NCBI GenBank assembly: GCA_034111085.1 | Contig: JAWUXZ010000041.1 | Span: 1 to 64,000, forward strand | DNA length: 64,000 bases | DNA from: Dinoroseobacter sp034111085 | GTDB taxonomy: Bacteria > Pseudomonadota > Alphaproteobacteria > Rhodobacterales > Rhodobacteraceae | Direction of reading: 5' to 3' | In this document: positions 7,734 to 16,516 of the stretch, piece after piece | Layout: each line of letters begins with the position of its first letter | Position numbering within the stretch: the stretch's first letter is position 1 | Position numbers and translations under genes: made by a program | The notes under the pieces: model-generated | What the model was told of the DNA's origin: nothing | The model's database searches: none | The model's input: the letters and a program-made list of their open reading frames with translations, nothing else

Positions 7734-8942
7734 ATGACCGACAATAGTATCGTCCAAGACTCTAATCCGCAGTTTGCGCTGCCCACGCGTCAGATCCTTC
7801 TGATGCTGATCGTCTTGGGCCTGACCGGCGCTGGCGGGTGGGTGATCTATGATCAGGTCGAATCGGTAATTCTGTCGAATTTATACCTAAACGGCTTCAT
7901 TTTGGGCGTTTTCGTGATCGGTGTGCTGACCTGTTTCTTCCAGCTTTTTCAACTGATCTCGGCAGTTCGCTGGATTGAGCGGTTCACTTCGCAGCCCGAC
8001 GGCACCGACGTTGGCAGCGCACCCAGATTGCTGGCGTCGCTCGCGGCCCTGCTTGGTGGGCGGAGTGCTGCAAGCCAGATTGGGGCGACCTCGTCACGTT
8101 CGCTGCTCGATTCGGTAGCGACCCGGATTGACGAGGCCCGCGATATTACGCGCTATATCGTCAATTTATTAATCTTCTTAGGCCTCTTGGGTACATTCTT
8201 CGGCCTCGCCACAACGGTGCCTGCGGTCGTCGAGACGATCCGGTCATTGGCCCCCAGCGAAGGCGAGGGCGGCATTGACGTGTTCGCGCGTCTTATGGGC
8301 GGGCTTGAAGAGCAGCTTGGCGGCATGGGCACGGCGTTTTCGTCGTCCCTGCTGGGTCTTGCTGGATCGCTGGTTGTGGGCCTTCTGGAGCTGTTCGCAG
8401 GTCACGGCCAAAACCGCTTTTACCGCGAGCTGGAAGACTGGCTGTCCACGATCACGCGCGTTGGTTTTGCCAGCGGCGAGGCGGAAAGTGGCAGCTTTGA
8501 CACAGCGGTGGTCGCCCAAGTTCTCGACCACATGGCCGACCAGATGGAGACGTTACAGAATCTCTTTGTGCAAGCAGACCAAAGCCGTTCGATGATGGAC
8601 GAGCGCTTGATGTCACTCACCTCGTCGGTCGAACGATTAACCTCGAAAATCGACCGAAGCGAAGGTGGTGCGCCAATGGCTGCGGCCTTGGAGCGTGTGG
8701 CCTTAGGGCAAGAAAACCTGATCGAGACGATGCGCGGCCAAAGTGCGGGTGGCGACAATGTGGACGCCGAAAGCCGGATGCGCTTGCGGTCCATCGACGT
8801 ACAGCTTCTGCGTATCTTGGAAGAGATGGCGGCCGGACGTCAGGAATCCGTTGCCGAATTGCGCGGAGAGTTGTCCAGCCTGAACCGTCTTTTGCGGCAA
8901 CAAAGCCGCGTTGGCGGCGCACCCAGCGACGACAAGGGCTAG
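7734..8942 (+). CDS. MotA/TolQ/ExbB-type proton-channel protein with C-terminal coiled coil
   Basis: A 402-aa inner-membrane protein. Predicted helices lie at about 21-40, 53-76, 141-165 and 199-224. The last two, with GLLGTFFGLATT (150-161) and AFSSSLLGLAGSLVVGLL, match the conserved TolQ/ExbB/MotA channel core. A cytosolic coiled-coil region follows at about 255-395 (MADQMETLQNLF..., LLRILEEM...). It lies 3 bases from the next gene, a MotB/OmpA-like partner, so the pair should form a proton-driven 5:2-type stator. The tol-pal tolQR pair exists separately at 43-44 kb, so this is a second unit. It resembles housekeeping alphaproteobacterial ExbB-like proteins and, in plan, ZorA; no ZorC-E genes are nearby. 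Confidence 0.82.
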   Translation: MTDNSIVQDSNPQFALPTRQILLMLIVLGLTGAGGWVIYDQVESVILSNLYLNGFILGVFVIGVLTCFFQLFQLISAVRWIERFTSQPDGTDVGSAPRLLASLAALLGGRSAASQIGATSSRSLLDSVATRIDEARDITRYIVNLLIFLGLLGTFFGLATTVPAVVETIRSLAPSEGEGGIDVFARLMGGLEEQLGGMGTAFSSSLLGLAGSLVVGLLELFAGHGQNRFYRELEDWLSTITRVGFASGEAESGSFDTAVVAQVLDHMADQMETLQNLFVQADQSRSMMDERLMSLTSSVERLTSKIDRSEGGAPMAAALERVALGQENLIETMRGQSAGGDNVDAESRMRLRSIDVQLLRILEEMAAGRQESVAELRGELSSLNRLLRQQSRVGGAPSDDKG

Positions 8943-8945
8943 GTC

Positions 8946-11246
8946 ATGGCCCTGATGCGGCGCGGCGGACAACGGTTCAACTCCAACATCTGGCCCGGCT
9001 TCGTGGATGCGATGACGGCGCTGCTGCTGGTGCTGATGTTCGTGCTGTCGATTTTCATGGTGGTGCAGGCAGTCTTGTCGGAAACCATCTCGAACCAAGA
9101 CACTGAGTTAGTCTCGCTGAGTGCGGAGTTGAGCGCATTATCACTCGCCCTGAACGTCGCCCAGGACCGCAGCGCGTCACTTGAAACGGATGTCCAGCGT
9201 TTGACCGGATCGCTGTCGGATGCACGTCGGGTCAGCCAAGCTCAAGCCGGGATCATCGCAACACTGGAGGCACGCGCGTCCGAGGCCGACAGCCAGATCG
9301 CATCGCAGATCGAACGGCTGACCAGCTTTGAAGAGCAAGTCGCCTTGTTGCTGACCCAGCAAGATGACCTTGAGGCTCAAGTCGCATCATCTGACGAGGT
9401 TTTGGCTGAAGAAATTTCGCAGCGTGAAGCGTTGCAACTGGCGCTCATCCAAGCCCGATCCGAGGTGGACGAGACCGCAGAAGCCGCGCGCTTGGCTGCG
9501 GCGCAACGCGAGGCGTTTGAAGCGTTGATCGCGGATTTGCGCACTCAGAACGAGACGACAGAGGCCAGTTTGGCGGATTTAGCCGCGCGGCTAAAATCAA
9601 CGTCCACCGAAAGCCAGACTTTGGCCGCACAGCTCGAAGCGTTGCAGGTGGACCTGTCGGATGAAGAACGCGCACGTTTGGCCGAAGCTGCTGCTGCCGA
9701 AGCTTTGCGCCTGCAACTCGCCAATGCTGAGACCGCGCTGTCGGACCAAGAACGTACGCGCTTGGCGGAAGCGGCTGCCGCCGAAGCCCTGCGCCAGCGG
9801 TTGGAACAGGCTGGTAACGAGTTGACCGCGATGACGCTCGCGCTGGAAGATCGCCGACGCGAGGCCGAGGAAACGCTGACTTTGCTGGCGGCCGCAGATG
9901 CAGCAGGCGATGATCTGAATGCGCGCTTGGCAGCGGCCTTGTTCGCGCAGGATGGCCTAAACGTACAGTTGCAGACAGAGGCCGAGCGAACGGCGGCACT
10001 GGACGCGGAACTGACAACTGAGGCCGAACGGACGGCAGCACTGGACGCGCTACTGACAACAGAGGCCGAGCGAACGGCAGCACTGGACGCGCAATTGACG
10101 ACAGAGGCCGAACGAACGGCAGCACTAGACGCGCAATTGACAACTGAGGCCGAACGAACGGCAGCACTGAACGCGCAACTGACGACAGAAGCCCAGCAGC
10201 GCGCGGCTTTGGAGGCGCAGTTGGTAGCACTTCTGGATGACTTGAGTGCGACGGATGATTTAAACCTCCAATTGCAGACAGAGGCCGAGCGCGCCGCTGC
10301 ATTGGACGCACAGATTGCAACCGAAGCCGAGCAGCGCGCAGCGTTGGAGGCGCGTTTGGCAGCACTTCTGAATGACCGCGATGCCGATGCACTGAGTGCC
10401 GAGGAATTGCGCGCGAAGTTGTCTGCAGCCCTCGTCGCCAGACTGGCCGCCGAGAATGAAATTGTCGTGCAACTGTCAGAGGTCGAACGCCAGCAACTGC
10501 TGCTCGCCCAAGCGCGGACGGAGTTGTCAGCGGTCGAGGCCATTGGCGCAGATGATGCCCGAAGCGTGACGCTTTTGAACGAACAGGTCGAAGTACTGCG
10601 CGCACAACTCAGCCAGTTGCAGGGTTTGCTGGATGATGCACAGACCCGCGACAGCGACGCGCAGGTGCAGATCCAAGCGCTCGGCAGTCAGTTGAACCAA
10701 GCGCTCGCTCAAGTCGCGGCTGAGCAGCGTGCGCGCGCAGATGCAGAGGCGGCACGCGCGCAGCTTCTGGAAGACGAGAACCTCAATCTTGAGAGTTTCC
10801 GCTCAGAGTTCTTCGGTCGCTTGCGTGAAATTCTCGCCGAGCAGGAGGGCGTGCGCATTGTTGGCGATCGCTTTGTGTTCTCGTCGTCCGTCTTGTTCCC
10901 ACCGGGTGGCGTCGATCTGTCAGGCGCGGGGCAAGGGCAACTTGCGCGCATTGCAAGCACCATCCGCGAGATCGAGGTTAACGTCCCCGACGGTATTGAT
11001 TGGATCTTGCGCGTGGATGGTCACACCGATGACGTGCCCATCGGGGGCGGCGGAAAGTACGAGAACAATTGGGAACTCAGCCAAGGTCGCGCCTTGTCGG
11101 TTGTGCAGTTCATGATCCAGTCGGGCATTCCACCGCAGCGTTTGGCCGCGGCTGGCTTTGGCGAGTATCGCCCGATTGCCGATGGAACAAGCACCGCAGC
11201 ACGGTCACAGAATCGCCGGATCGAGCTTAAATTAACCCAACGCTAG
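8946..11246 (+). CDS. MotB-like, long coiled-coil, OmpA peptidoglycan-binding protein
   Basis: A 766-aa protein. One transmembrane helix (about 20-42) carries a MotB-like aspartate (D21 in WPGFVDAMTALLLV). About 560 residues of coiled coil follow, and an OmpA-like domain sits at the C-terminus (about 625-766, with VDGHTDDVPI at 690-699 and RSQNRRIELKL). The coiled coil includes tandem 14-residue (two-heptad) repeats at 342-425. The topology implies a periplasmic rod long enough to span to, or fold along, the peptidoglycan. It is presumably energised by the upstream MotA/ExbB-like protein. MotB and TolR have a short linker here, so the rod is the odd part. Its function is unknown. Confidence 0.82.
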   Translation: MALMRRGGQRFNSNIWPGFVDAMTALLLVLMFVLSIFMVVQAVLSETISNQDTELVSLSAELSALSLALNVAQDRSASLETDVQRLTGSLSDARRVSQAQAGIIATLEARASEADSQIASQIERLTSFEEQVALLLTQQDDLEAQVASSDEVLAEEISQREALQLALIQARSEVDETAEAARLAAAQREAFEALIADLRTQNETTEASLADLAARLKSTSTESQTLAAQLEALQVDLSDEERARLAEAAAAEALRLQLANAETALSDQERTRLAEAAAAEALRQRLEQAGNELTAMTLALEDRRREAEETLTLLAAADAAGDDLNARLAAALFAQDGLNVQLQTEAERTAALDAELTTEAERTAALDALLTTEAERTAALDAQLTTEAERTAALDAQLTTEAERTAALNAQLTTEAQQRAALEAQLVALLDDLSATDDLNLQLQTEAERAAALDAQIATEAEQRAALEARLAALLNDRDADALSAEELRAKLSAALVARLAAENEIVVQLSEVERQQLLLAQARTELSAVEAIGADDARSVTLLNEQVEVLRAQLSQLQGLLDDAQTRDSDAQVQIQALGSQLNQALAQVAAEQRARADAEAARAQLLEDENLNLESFRSEFFGRLREILAEQEGVRIVGDRFVFSSSVLFPPGGVDLSGAGQGQLARIASTIREIEVNVPDGIDWILRVDGHTDDVPIGGGGKYENNWELSQGRALSVVQFMIQSGIPPQRLAAAGFGEYRPIADGTSTAARSQNRRIELKLTQR
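9969..10220 (+). repeat. tandem 42-bp coding repeats (14-aa, two heptads)
   Basis: Six consecutive 42-bp units start at 9969, 10011, 10053, 10095, 10137 and 10179. The first five are near-identical at protein level (LTTEAERTAALDAQ and close variants); the sixth is degenerate. Two more diverged units lie at 10272-10355. Because 42 bp equals exactly two heptads, gain or loss of a unit keeps both reading frame and coiled-coil register, so copy number can vary without harming the fold. Confidence 0.9.
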
Positions 11247-12208
11247 GGCAGGGTTGCCGCGATCTCGCGCATTGAGATCACTGCGCCGTCGCGTAGCAAT
11301 GTGATGCGCCCTATGTAAACACCCGGCTCCCACCCTGCCTTTGGCCGCCGTTTCCCGCTTGCCCGAAACATCTGTGCTTGGGTTCGCTCTAGTGGCAGGC
11401 GCGCTTGGTGGAAGGGGCCGGATGGGCCGTCGATCTCTATCAGGACCGTATCGCCGCGCTGGATGCCGAAGCCGTAGCCCCAAAGCACCATCGCGCCGGG
11501 ATTGCCAGCCAGCGTCACCTCAGCCGTTCCAGCCTTGATCACGTCGAAGTCCGGCACATCAGGGCTAAACCCGACGCTGACCCAACCTCCGGGCGTATAG
11601 GCAATGTCGTCGGCCCAAAGCGCGTCACCACTAGCGATCTGGCAACCATCTATGCCTTCGGGCGCAAACGGATCAATAACAGCGCCGTTCTTGCGCACCG
11701 ACAGATGCAGGTGGGGAAAATCGGTGCGACCTGAAAGGCCGACTTGTCCGAGCACAGTGCCCGCCTCAACGCGCTCGCCCGCCCGCACGGTCAGCGATCC
11801 GAGCCGCATATGGCAATACTGCGTCTCCCATCCATCACCGTGGTTGATCACCAAGCCATTGCCGCAATCGCGCCCGTCCAAGTCAGGTGCGCCGGGTTGG
11901 CCCACTAAGATATCAGCCATCTCATCGCGCACGCCGCTAACGATGCCTGTGGAAGCCGCCAGAACATCGACGCCGTTCTCTAGGGCCGCCAGCGAGGGCA
12001 GCGCGAAGTCGGTCCCTTTATGCCCGTCATAGACGAGGGGCCCGCAGGTGAAGTCAGCCGCACCGGGGCCAGGATCACGGTCAGTGAATTGCTGGATGAA
12101 GCAGGTATCGCCCAACGTGCAGTCCAGCGGCATCTCCAAACGAAATTCGCTCGCCCCGGCAACCGAGGCGAGCGAATAGATCATTCCAGCCGAAAGGCCT
12201 AGGCGCAT
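11243..12208 (-). CDS. M23-family metallopeptidase, periplasmic
   Basis: A 321-aa protein with a probable signal peptide (about 1-19, cleavage near AGAS). The LytM/M23 fold carries zinc ligands in HKGTDFAL (63-70) and HLHLSV (166-171), plus YCHM at 131-134. All expected ligands (H..D and H-x-H) are present, so an active glycyl/DD-type endopeptidase on peptidoglycan cross-links is plausible. A beta-rich C-terminal domain of about 110 residues follows. Its ATG shares one base with the clpA stop (TAATG), so it is translated from the clpA message. Its stop shares CTAG with the convergent OmpA-type gene. Confidence 0.88.
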   Translation of the reverse strand: MRLGLSAGMIYSLASVAGASEFRLEMPLDCTLGDTCFIQQFTDRDPGPGAADFTCGPLVYDGHKGTDFALPSLAALENGVDVLAASTGIVSGVRDEMADILVGQPGAPDLDGRDCGNGLVINHGDGWETQYCHMRLGSLTVRAGERVEAGTVLGQVGLSGRTDFPHLHLSVRKNGAVIDPFAPEGIDGCQIASGDALWADDIAYTPGGWVSVGFSPDVPDFDVIKAGTAEVTLAGNPGAMVLWGYGFGIQRGDTVLIEIDGPSGPFHQARLPLERTQAQMFRASGKRRPKAGWEPGVYIGRITLLRDGAVISMREIAATLP

Positions 12209-14538
12209 TAGTCGGCCGTCAAAAGCGGTGGCTTATCCCCGGAAATCCGCATCTTCTCTGGCGATTGGATGTCCAGAACGAGCTTGCCATCCTTGACGCC
12301 GACCTTGACGAAACCGCCTTTGGCGAGCTTGCCAAATAGCAGTTCTTCGGCCAGCGGCTTCTTGATCTGCTCTTGGATTACGCGACCCAAAGGGCGTGCG
12401 CCCATCTTCTCGTCATAGCCGCGCTCGCCCAGCCATGCCGCCGCAGGCGTGCTCAGCTCGATGGTCACGTTGCGGTCCATCAGTTGCGCTTCGAGTTGCA
12501 GCACGAACTTCTCGACCACTTGCAAGATTACGTCTTTGCCCAAAGGTGCGAAGGCGATGACCGCATCCAGACGGTTGCGGAACTCCGGCGTGAACGTGCG
12601 CTCGATTGCGGCGGTGTCTTCGCCTTCACGGCGGTCGCGACCAAAGCCCATCGGTGCGCGCGCCTGATCGGAGGCCCCCGCGTTTGTGGTCATGATCAAG
12701 ATCACGTTGCGGAAATCGACAGTGCGCCCGTTATGGTCGGTAAGCGTGCCGTGATCCATGACTTGCAACAGGATGTTGTAGACATCGGGGTGCGCTTTTT
12801 CGATCTCGTCGAGCAGAAGCACACAATGCGGATGCTGGTCCACACCGTCGGTCAGAAGACCACCCTGATCAAAGCCCACATAGCCGGGAGGGGCCCCGAT
12901 CAAACGCGAAACTGCGTGCTTTTCCATGTACTCAGACATGTCAAACCGCAGCAATTCCACACCCAGCGTGTCTGCCAGTTGCTTTGCGACTTCGGTTTTG
13001 CCGACGCCTGTTGGACCCGCAAACAAGTAGTTGCCAATGGGCTTCTCAGGTTCGCGCAGACCCGCGCGGCTGAGCTTGATTGCCGACGATAGCGCCACGA
13101 TGGCATTGTCTTGACCAAAGACCACGCGCTTGAGGGATTTTTCGAGATCCCGCAGCACTTCCGCGTCGTTCTTCGACACGGTTTTCGACGGGATGCGCGC
13201 AATCTTTGCGACGACCGCCTCGATCTCTTTGGTCCCGATTGTCTTGCGACGCTTGGATTCGACACCCAGATGCTGCGCTGCACCTGCCTCGTCGATCACG
13301 TCGATGGCCTTGTCGGGCAGCTTGCGGTCGTTGATGTAGCGCGCAGAAAGCTCCACCGCCGTCTTGATCGCTTCGGCAGTGTATTTGATGTGGTGGTGCT
13401 CTTCAAAATAGGGCTTGAGGCCCTTGAGGATTTTCACCGTGTCTTCAACCGAAGGCTCGTTCACGTCGATCTTCTGGAAGCGCCGTGCAAGCGCGCGGTC
13501 CTTCTCGAAGTGCTGACGGAATTCTTTGTAAGTGGTCGATCCCATACAGCGCAGCTTGCCGCCCTGAAGTGCAGGCTTGAGAAGGTTGGACGCGTCCATC
13601 GCGCCGCCTGAGGTCGCGCCAGCGCCAATGACGGTGTGAATTTCGTCGATGAACAGCACCGCGTCGGGATGATCTTCCATCTCCGTCATCACGGCCTTCA
13701 AGCGTTCCTCAAAGTCACCCCGGTAGCGAGTGCCTGCCAGAAGTGCGCCCATATCGAGCGAATAGATGGTTGCGTTTTCAAGCACCTCAGGCGTTTCGCC
13801 ATCGACGATTTTGCGCGCAAGACCCTCAGCAATCGCAGTTTTACCAACGCCCGGATCACCCACCAGAAGCGGGTTATTCTTGCGGCGGCGGCAGAGCACC
13901 TGAATGCAGCGCTCAACCTCATGATCACGCCCGATCAGCGGATCAACCTCGCCTTTGCGGGCCTTATCGTTCAGATCAACGCAGTATTTGTCGAGCGCGG
14001 ATTCCTTAGCGTCGCCTTCCCCGGCGGAGCGGGTTTGCGAGGCTTCTTCTTCCAGATCAGACGCGCCCGAGATCGAGCGATCTTCACCAAAGCTTGGGTT
14101 CTTTGCCACGCCGTGGGCAATGAAATTCACCGCATCATAGCGTGTCATATCCTGTTCTTGCAGGAAGTAGGCGGCGTTGCTTTCACGCTCGGCAAAGATT
14201 GCGACCAGCACATTCGCGCCTGTCACCTCATTGCGGCCCGATGATTGGACATGAATGGCGGCGCGTTGAATAACACGCTGGAAGGCGGCTGTTGGAACGG
14301 CCTCATTGCCCTCCACATCCGTCTCTAGTGTGGAAAGATCGTCGTCGATGAACGCATCAAGCGTTTGGCGCAGCACGTCGAGATCGACGTTGCAGGCCTG
14401 CATGACCTTAGCTGCGTCGGGCTCTTCGATAAGCGCCAGCAGCAGATGCTCCAGCGTGGCCAGCTCGTGGCGGCGCGCGTTTGCGTGGGCCAGAGCGGAA
14501 TGAATGGCGTGCTCGAGGGTCGTCGAAAATGAAGGCAC
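12208..14538 (-). CDS. clpA: ATP-dependent Clp protease ATP-binding subunit ClpA
   Basis: A 776-aa AAA+ unfoldase that feeds substrates to ClpP in the cytosol. The N-domain (1-145) starts SFSTTLEHAIHSALAHAN. Walker A motifs are GDPGVGKT (227-234, D1) and GPTGVGKT (about 505, D2), with DEIHTVIGAG and LLLDEIEKAHPDV as Walker B regions. No M-domain is present, which separates it from ClpB. A longer frame opens upstream, but GTG at 14538 has AAAGGAGC six bases before it and gives the family's usual N-terminus. clpS is not next to it here. The M23 peptidase gene follows with a TAATG junction, an odd pairing for a cytosolic unfoldase. Confidence 0.95.
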   Translation of the reverse strand: MPSFSTTLEHAIHSALAHANARRHELATLEHLLLALIEEPDAAKVMQACNVDLDVLRQTLDAFIDDDLSTLETDVEGNEAVPTAAFQRVIQRAAIHVQSSGRNEVTGANVLVAIFAERESNAAYFLQEQDMTRYDAVNFIAHGVAKNPSFGEDRSISGASDLEEEASQTRSAGEGDAKESALDKYCVDLNDKARKGEVDPLIGRDHEVERCIQVLCRRRKNNPLLVGDPGVGKTAIAEGLARKIVDGETPEVLENATIYSLDMGALLAGTRYRGDFEERLKAVMTEMEDHPDAVLFIDEIHTVIGAGATSGGAMDASNLLKPALQGGKLRCMGSTTYKEFRQHFEKDRALARRFQKIDVNEPSVEDTVKILKGLKPYFEEHHHIKYTAEAIKTAVELSARYINDRKLPDKAIDVIDEAGAAQHLGVESKRRKTIGTKEIEAVVAKIARIPSKTVSKNDAEVLRDLEKSLKRVVFGQDNAIVALSSAIKLSRAGLREPEKPIGNYLFAGPTGVGKTEVAKQLADTLGVELLRFDMSEYMEKHAVSRLIGAPPGYVGFDQGGLLTDGVDQHPHCVLLLDEIEKAHPDVYNILLQVMDHGTLTDHNGRTVDFRNVILIMTTNAGASDQARAPMGFGRDRREGEDTAAIERTFTPEFRNRLDAVIAFAPLGKDVILQVVEKFVLQLEAQLMDRNVTIELSTPAAAWLGERGYDEKMGARPLGRVIQEQIKKPLAEELLFGKLAKGGFVKVGVKDGKLVLDIQSPEKMRISGDKPPLLTAD

Positions 14539-14723
14539 CCGGATGCTCCTTTGCTGGGGTCGGGGTGGGCAAATGCCCGGAACTACCCGTCCCGTCTGGT
14601 TTAGACTTCGGCTTTCTTTGCCGACCTTCAAGGCTTTTTTCAGAATTTATACGTGATCTTCCGATTTGTTGGGGAAATGACCACGAATTTGGCATCAAAA
14701 AATCCGGAGCGGCACCCTTGGGA

Positions 14724-15491
14724 TCAAAACCGATCTTTGCGGGCGCGCACTTCGGCGAAAACATCCACCGGAGCGGCCCCCGTCATCCCGACCCCTGCGG
14801 CCATGTCTGGGTCCGCACAGCGCAGGAACGGATTGGTGCTGCGTTCAAGGCTCAGAGTTGACGGCACGGTCGGCTCGCCCACGGCGCGCGCGGCTGTAAT
14901 CGCGTCAGCCCGAGCTTTCAGCGCGGCGTTGTCGCGATCGACGCTCAGCGCGAAACGGGCATTGGCGGCTGTGTACTCGTGGCCAGAACACACGGTGGTG
15001 TTTGCTGGCAGAGCTGCGAGTTTTTGCAAGCTGGCCCACATCGTCGGGGCGTCACCCTCAAACAACCGTCCGCATCCCATCGCCATGAGGCTATCGGCGG
15101 TGAAAACGGCGCCTGCACCTGCCACATAAAACGCAATGTGACCGAGAGTGTGGCCCGAGACATCCATGACCTGCACCGTCGCGCCTGCGAAATCGAAGCT
15201 GCCACCATCGTCCACGGCGCGGTCAAGCGCTGGCAAACGTCGCGCATCTGCCGCCGCCCCGGTTACTTTCGCGCCCGTTGCCTTGCGCAACGCATCGACG
15301 CCTTGGATGTGGTCGTCATGGTGGTGGGTAATCCAGATATCCGACAGGCTCCAACCTTCGGATTTCAGGGCCGCGGCAATCGGCGCAACCTCGGGCACAT
15401 CGATGACGGCTGTTGCACCGGTGACATCGTCATGGAGCAGGAATGCGTAGTTGTCGTTCAGGCAGGCAATGGTGCGCAGGATCAGGGGCAT
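14724..15491 (-). CDS. gloB: hydroxyacylglutathione hydrolase (glyoxalase II)
   Basis: A 255-aa metallo-beta-lactamase-fold enzyme that hydrolyses S-lactoylglutathione to lactate and glutathione, completing methylglyoxal detoxification. The binuclear metal motif THHHDDH is at 55-61. Further ligands are seen in SGHTLGHIAFY and FTADSLMAMGCGRLFEG, and in SGHEYTAANARF. The C-terminal helical domain with LSLERSTNPFLR binds glutathione in the family. The length fits. It is divergent from the methyltransferase gene. The ChaC-type enzyme at 7.1 kb is the other glutathione-related gene in the window, but the two are not linked. Confidence 0.94.
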   Translation of the reverse strand: MPLILRTIACLNDNYAFLLHDDVTGATAVIDVPEVAPIAAALKSEGWSLSDIWITHHHDDHIQGVDALRKATGAKVTGAAADARRLPALDRAVDDGGSFDFAGATVQVMDVSGHTLGHIAFYVAGAGAVFTADSLMAMGCGRLFEGDAPTMWASLQKLAALPANTTVCSGHEYTAANARFALSVDRDNAALKARADAITAARAVGEPTVPSTLSLERSTNPFLRCADPDMAAGVGMTGAAPVDVFAEVRARKDRF

Positions 15492-15555
15492 TTTGTTTTC
15501 CGCTTTGCGTGACTATCTTGGGGGGGAAGCCTCGCGCAGCCGGAAAGGCGATGCA

Positions 15556-16296
15556 ATGCATTTGGACGTTCTAGATCTGCGTCAATTCTATTATCGCACG
15601 CGGCTTGGCCGTGCGGCGCAGCATGCGATCCGCGAACAAGTGGTGTCGCTGTGGCCCGAGGCCAAGGGATTAACCGTCGCGGGCTTTGGCTTTGCTGTCC
15701 CGCTTTTGCGCCCCTACCTGAAAGATGCGCGCCGGGTCATTGGACTGATGCCGGGGCCGCAGGGCGTGATGCATTGGCCTGCGGGTGCGCCGAATGTCAG
15801 CCTTCTGTGCGAAGAAACGCTCTGGCCGCTCGAGACCGGATCAGTGGACCGCCTGATCTGTCTGCACGGGCTTGAGACGTCCGAGCATCCGTCAGCCGTA
15901 CTCGAGGAGGCGCAGCGCGTGCTTGCCCCCGGCGGTCGGGCGCTGTTCATCGTGCCAAATAGGGCAGGGTTGTGGGCGCGGCGCGACGGCACGCCGTTTG
16001 GATTTGGTCGTCCCTACAGCCAAAGCCAGCTTGATGCGCAGATTAAACGCCATGCTTTTGTGCCCGAGCGCCGCCGCAGTGCGCTGTATATGCCACCATC
16101 GCGGCACCGATTCTGGCTGAAATCGAGCACGATTTGCGAAAACATCGGTCACACCGTGTCGCCGGTAATGTCTGGGGGCGTGTTTTTGGTAGAGGCATCC
16201 AAGCAGGTCCACAGACCGATCCGACCGGGGCTGGCGGACAAAGTGCGCAATCCACTAAGGATTCTCGAAGGTGTGTCTGAGCCCAAGCCCATCTAA
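15556..16296 (+). CDS. SAM-dependent methyltransferase (type 11 class)
   Basis: A 246-aa class I methyltransferase. The frame begins earlier, but ATG 15556 gives the usual start (MHLDVLDLRQFYYRTRLG). The SAM-binding core is visible as LTVAGFGFAVPLL, LPLETGSVDRLICLHGLE and the post-motif LEEAQRVLAPGGRALFIVPNRAGLWAR. Motif I is atypical (GFGFAVPLL instead of DxGxGxG), as often seen in this alphaproteobacterial family next to gloB. No substrate can be read. The upstream AAAGG is weak, so the start is only probable. Confidence 0.8.
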   Translation: MHLDVLDLRQFYYRTRLGRAAQHAIREQVVSLWPEAKGLTVAGFGFAVPLLRPYLKDARRVIGLMPGPQGVMHWPAGAPNVSLLCEETLWPLETGSVDRLICLHGLETSEHPSAVLEEAQRVLAPGGRALFIVPNRAGLWARRDGTPFGFGRPYSQSQLDAQIKRHAFVPERRRSALYMPPSRHRFWLKSSTICENIGHTVSPVMSGGVFLVEASKQVHRPIRPGLADKVRNPLRILEGVSEPKPI

Positions 16297-16516
16297 GCGC
16301 CATAACGTCGCGGATTTAGCCGCGGTGCAGCAATTGTCTTAGTTTATTCGCCATCGATACCATCAAGCCAGTGTTCTGCGGTGTTGCGGGCTGAAAACCC
16401 GTCTGCTACACCCCGCCGGAAGTTGGACGGGTAACGTAAAGTTGCCCCTAACTGTGTGCGGCCTACCGTAAAGTCATATGACGCGGCGCGTAGGCTAAAT
16501 TGTCGAAAGGGTGGAC

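Noticed and set aside
9445..10605. 386-codon minus-strand frame over the coiled coil
   Set aside because: Created by the repeat structure of the OmpA-type gene; low-complexity Arg/Ser/Pro product without features.
7734..11246. A Zorya (ZorAB) anti-phage system
   Set aside because: Only the channel-pair plan fits. No ZorC, ZorD or ZorE gene lies nearby, and the coiled coil is in the OmpA partner, not in the channel protein.
16297..16516. A tRNA or small RNA gene before atpH
   Set aside because: I searched by eye for cloverleaf arms and a TTCRANNY T-loop and found none; the short CGGG/CCCG stem is too weak.
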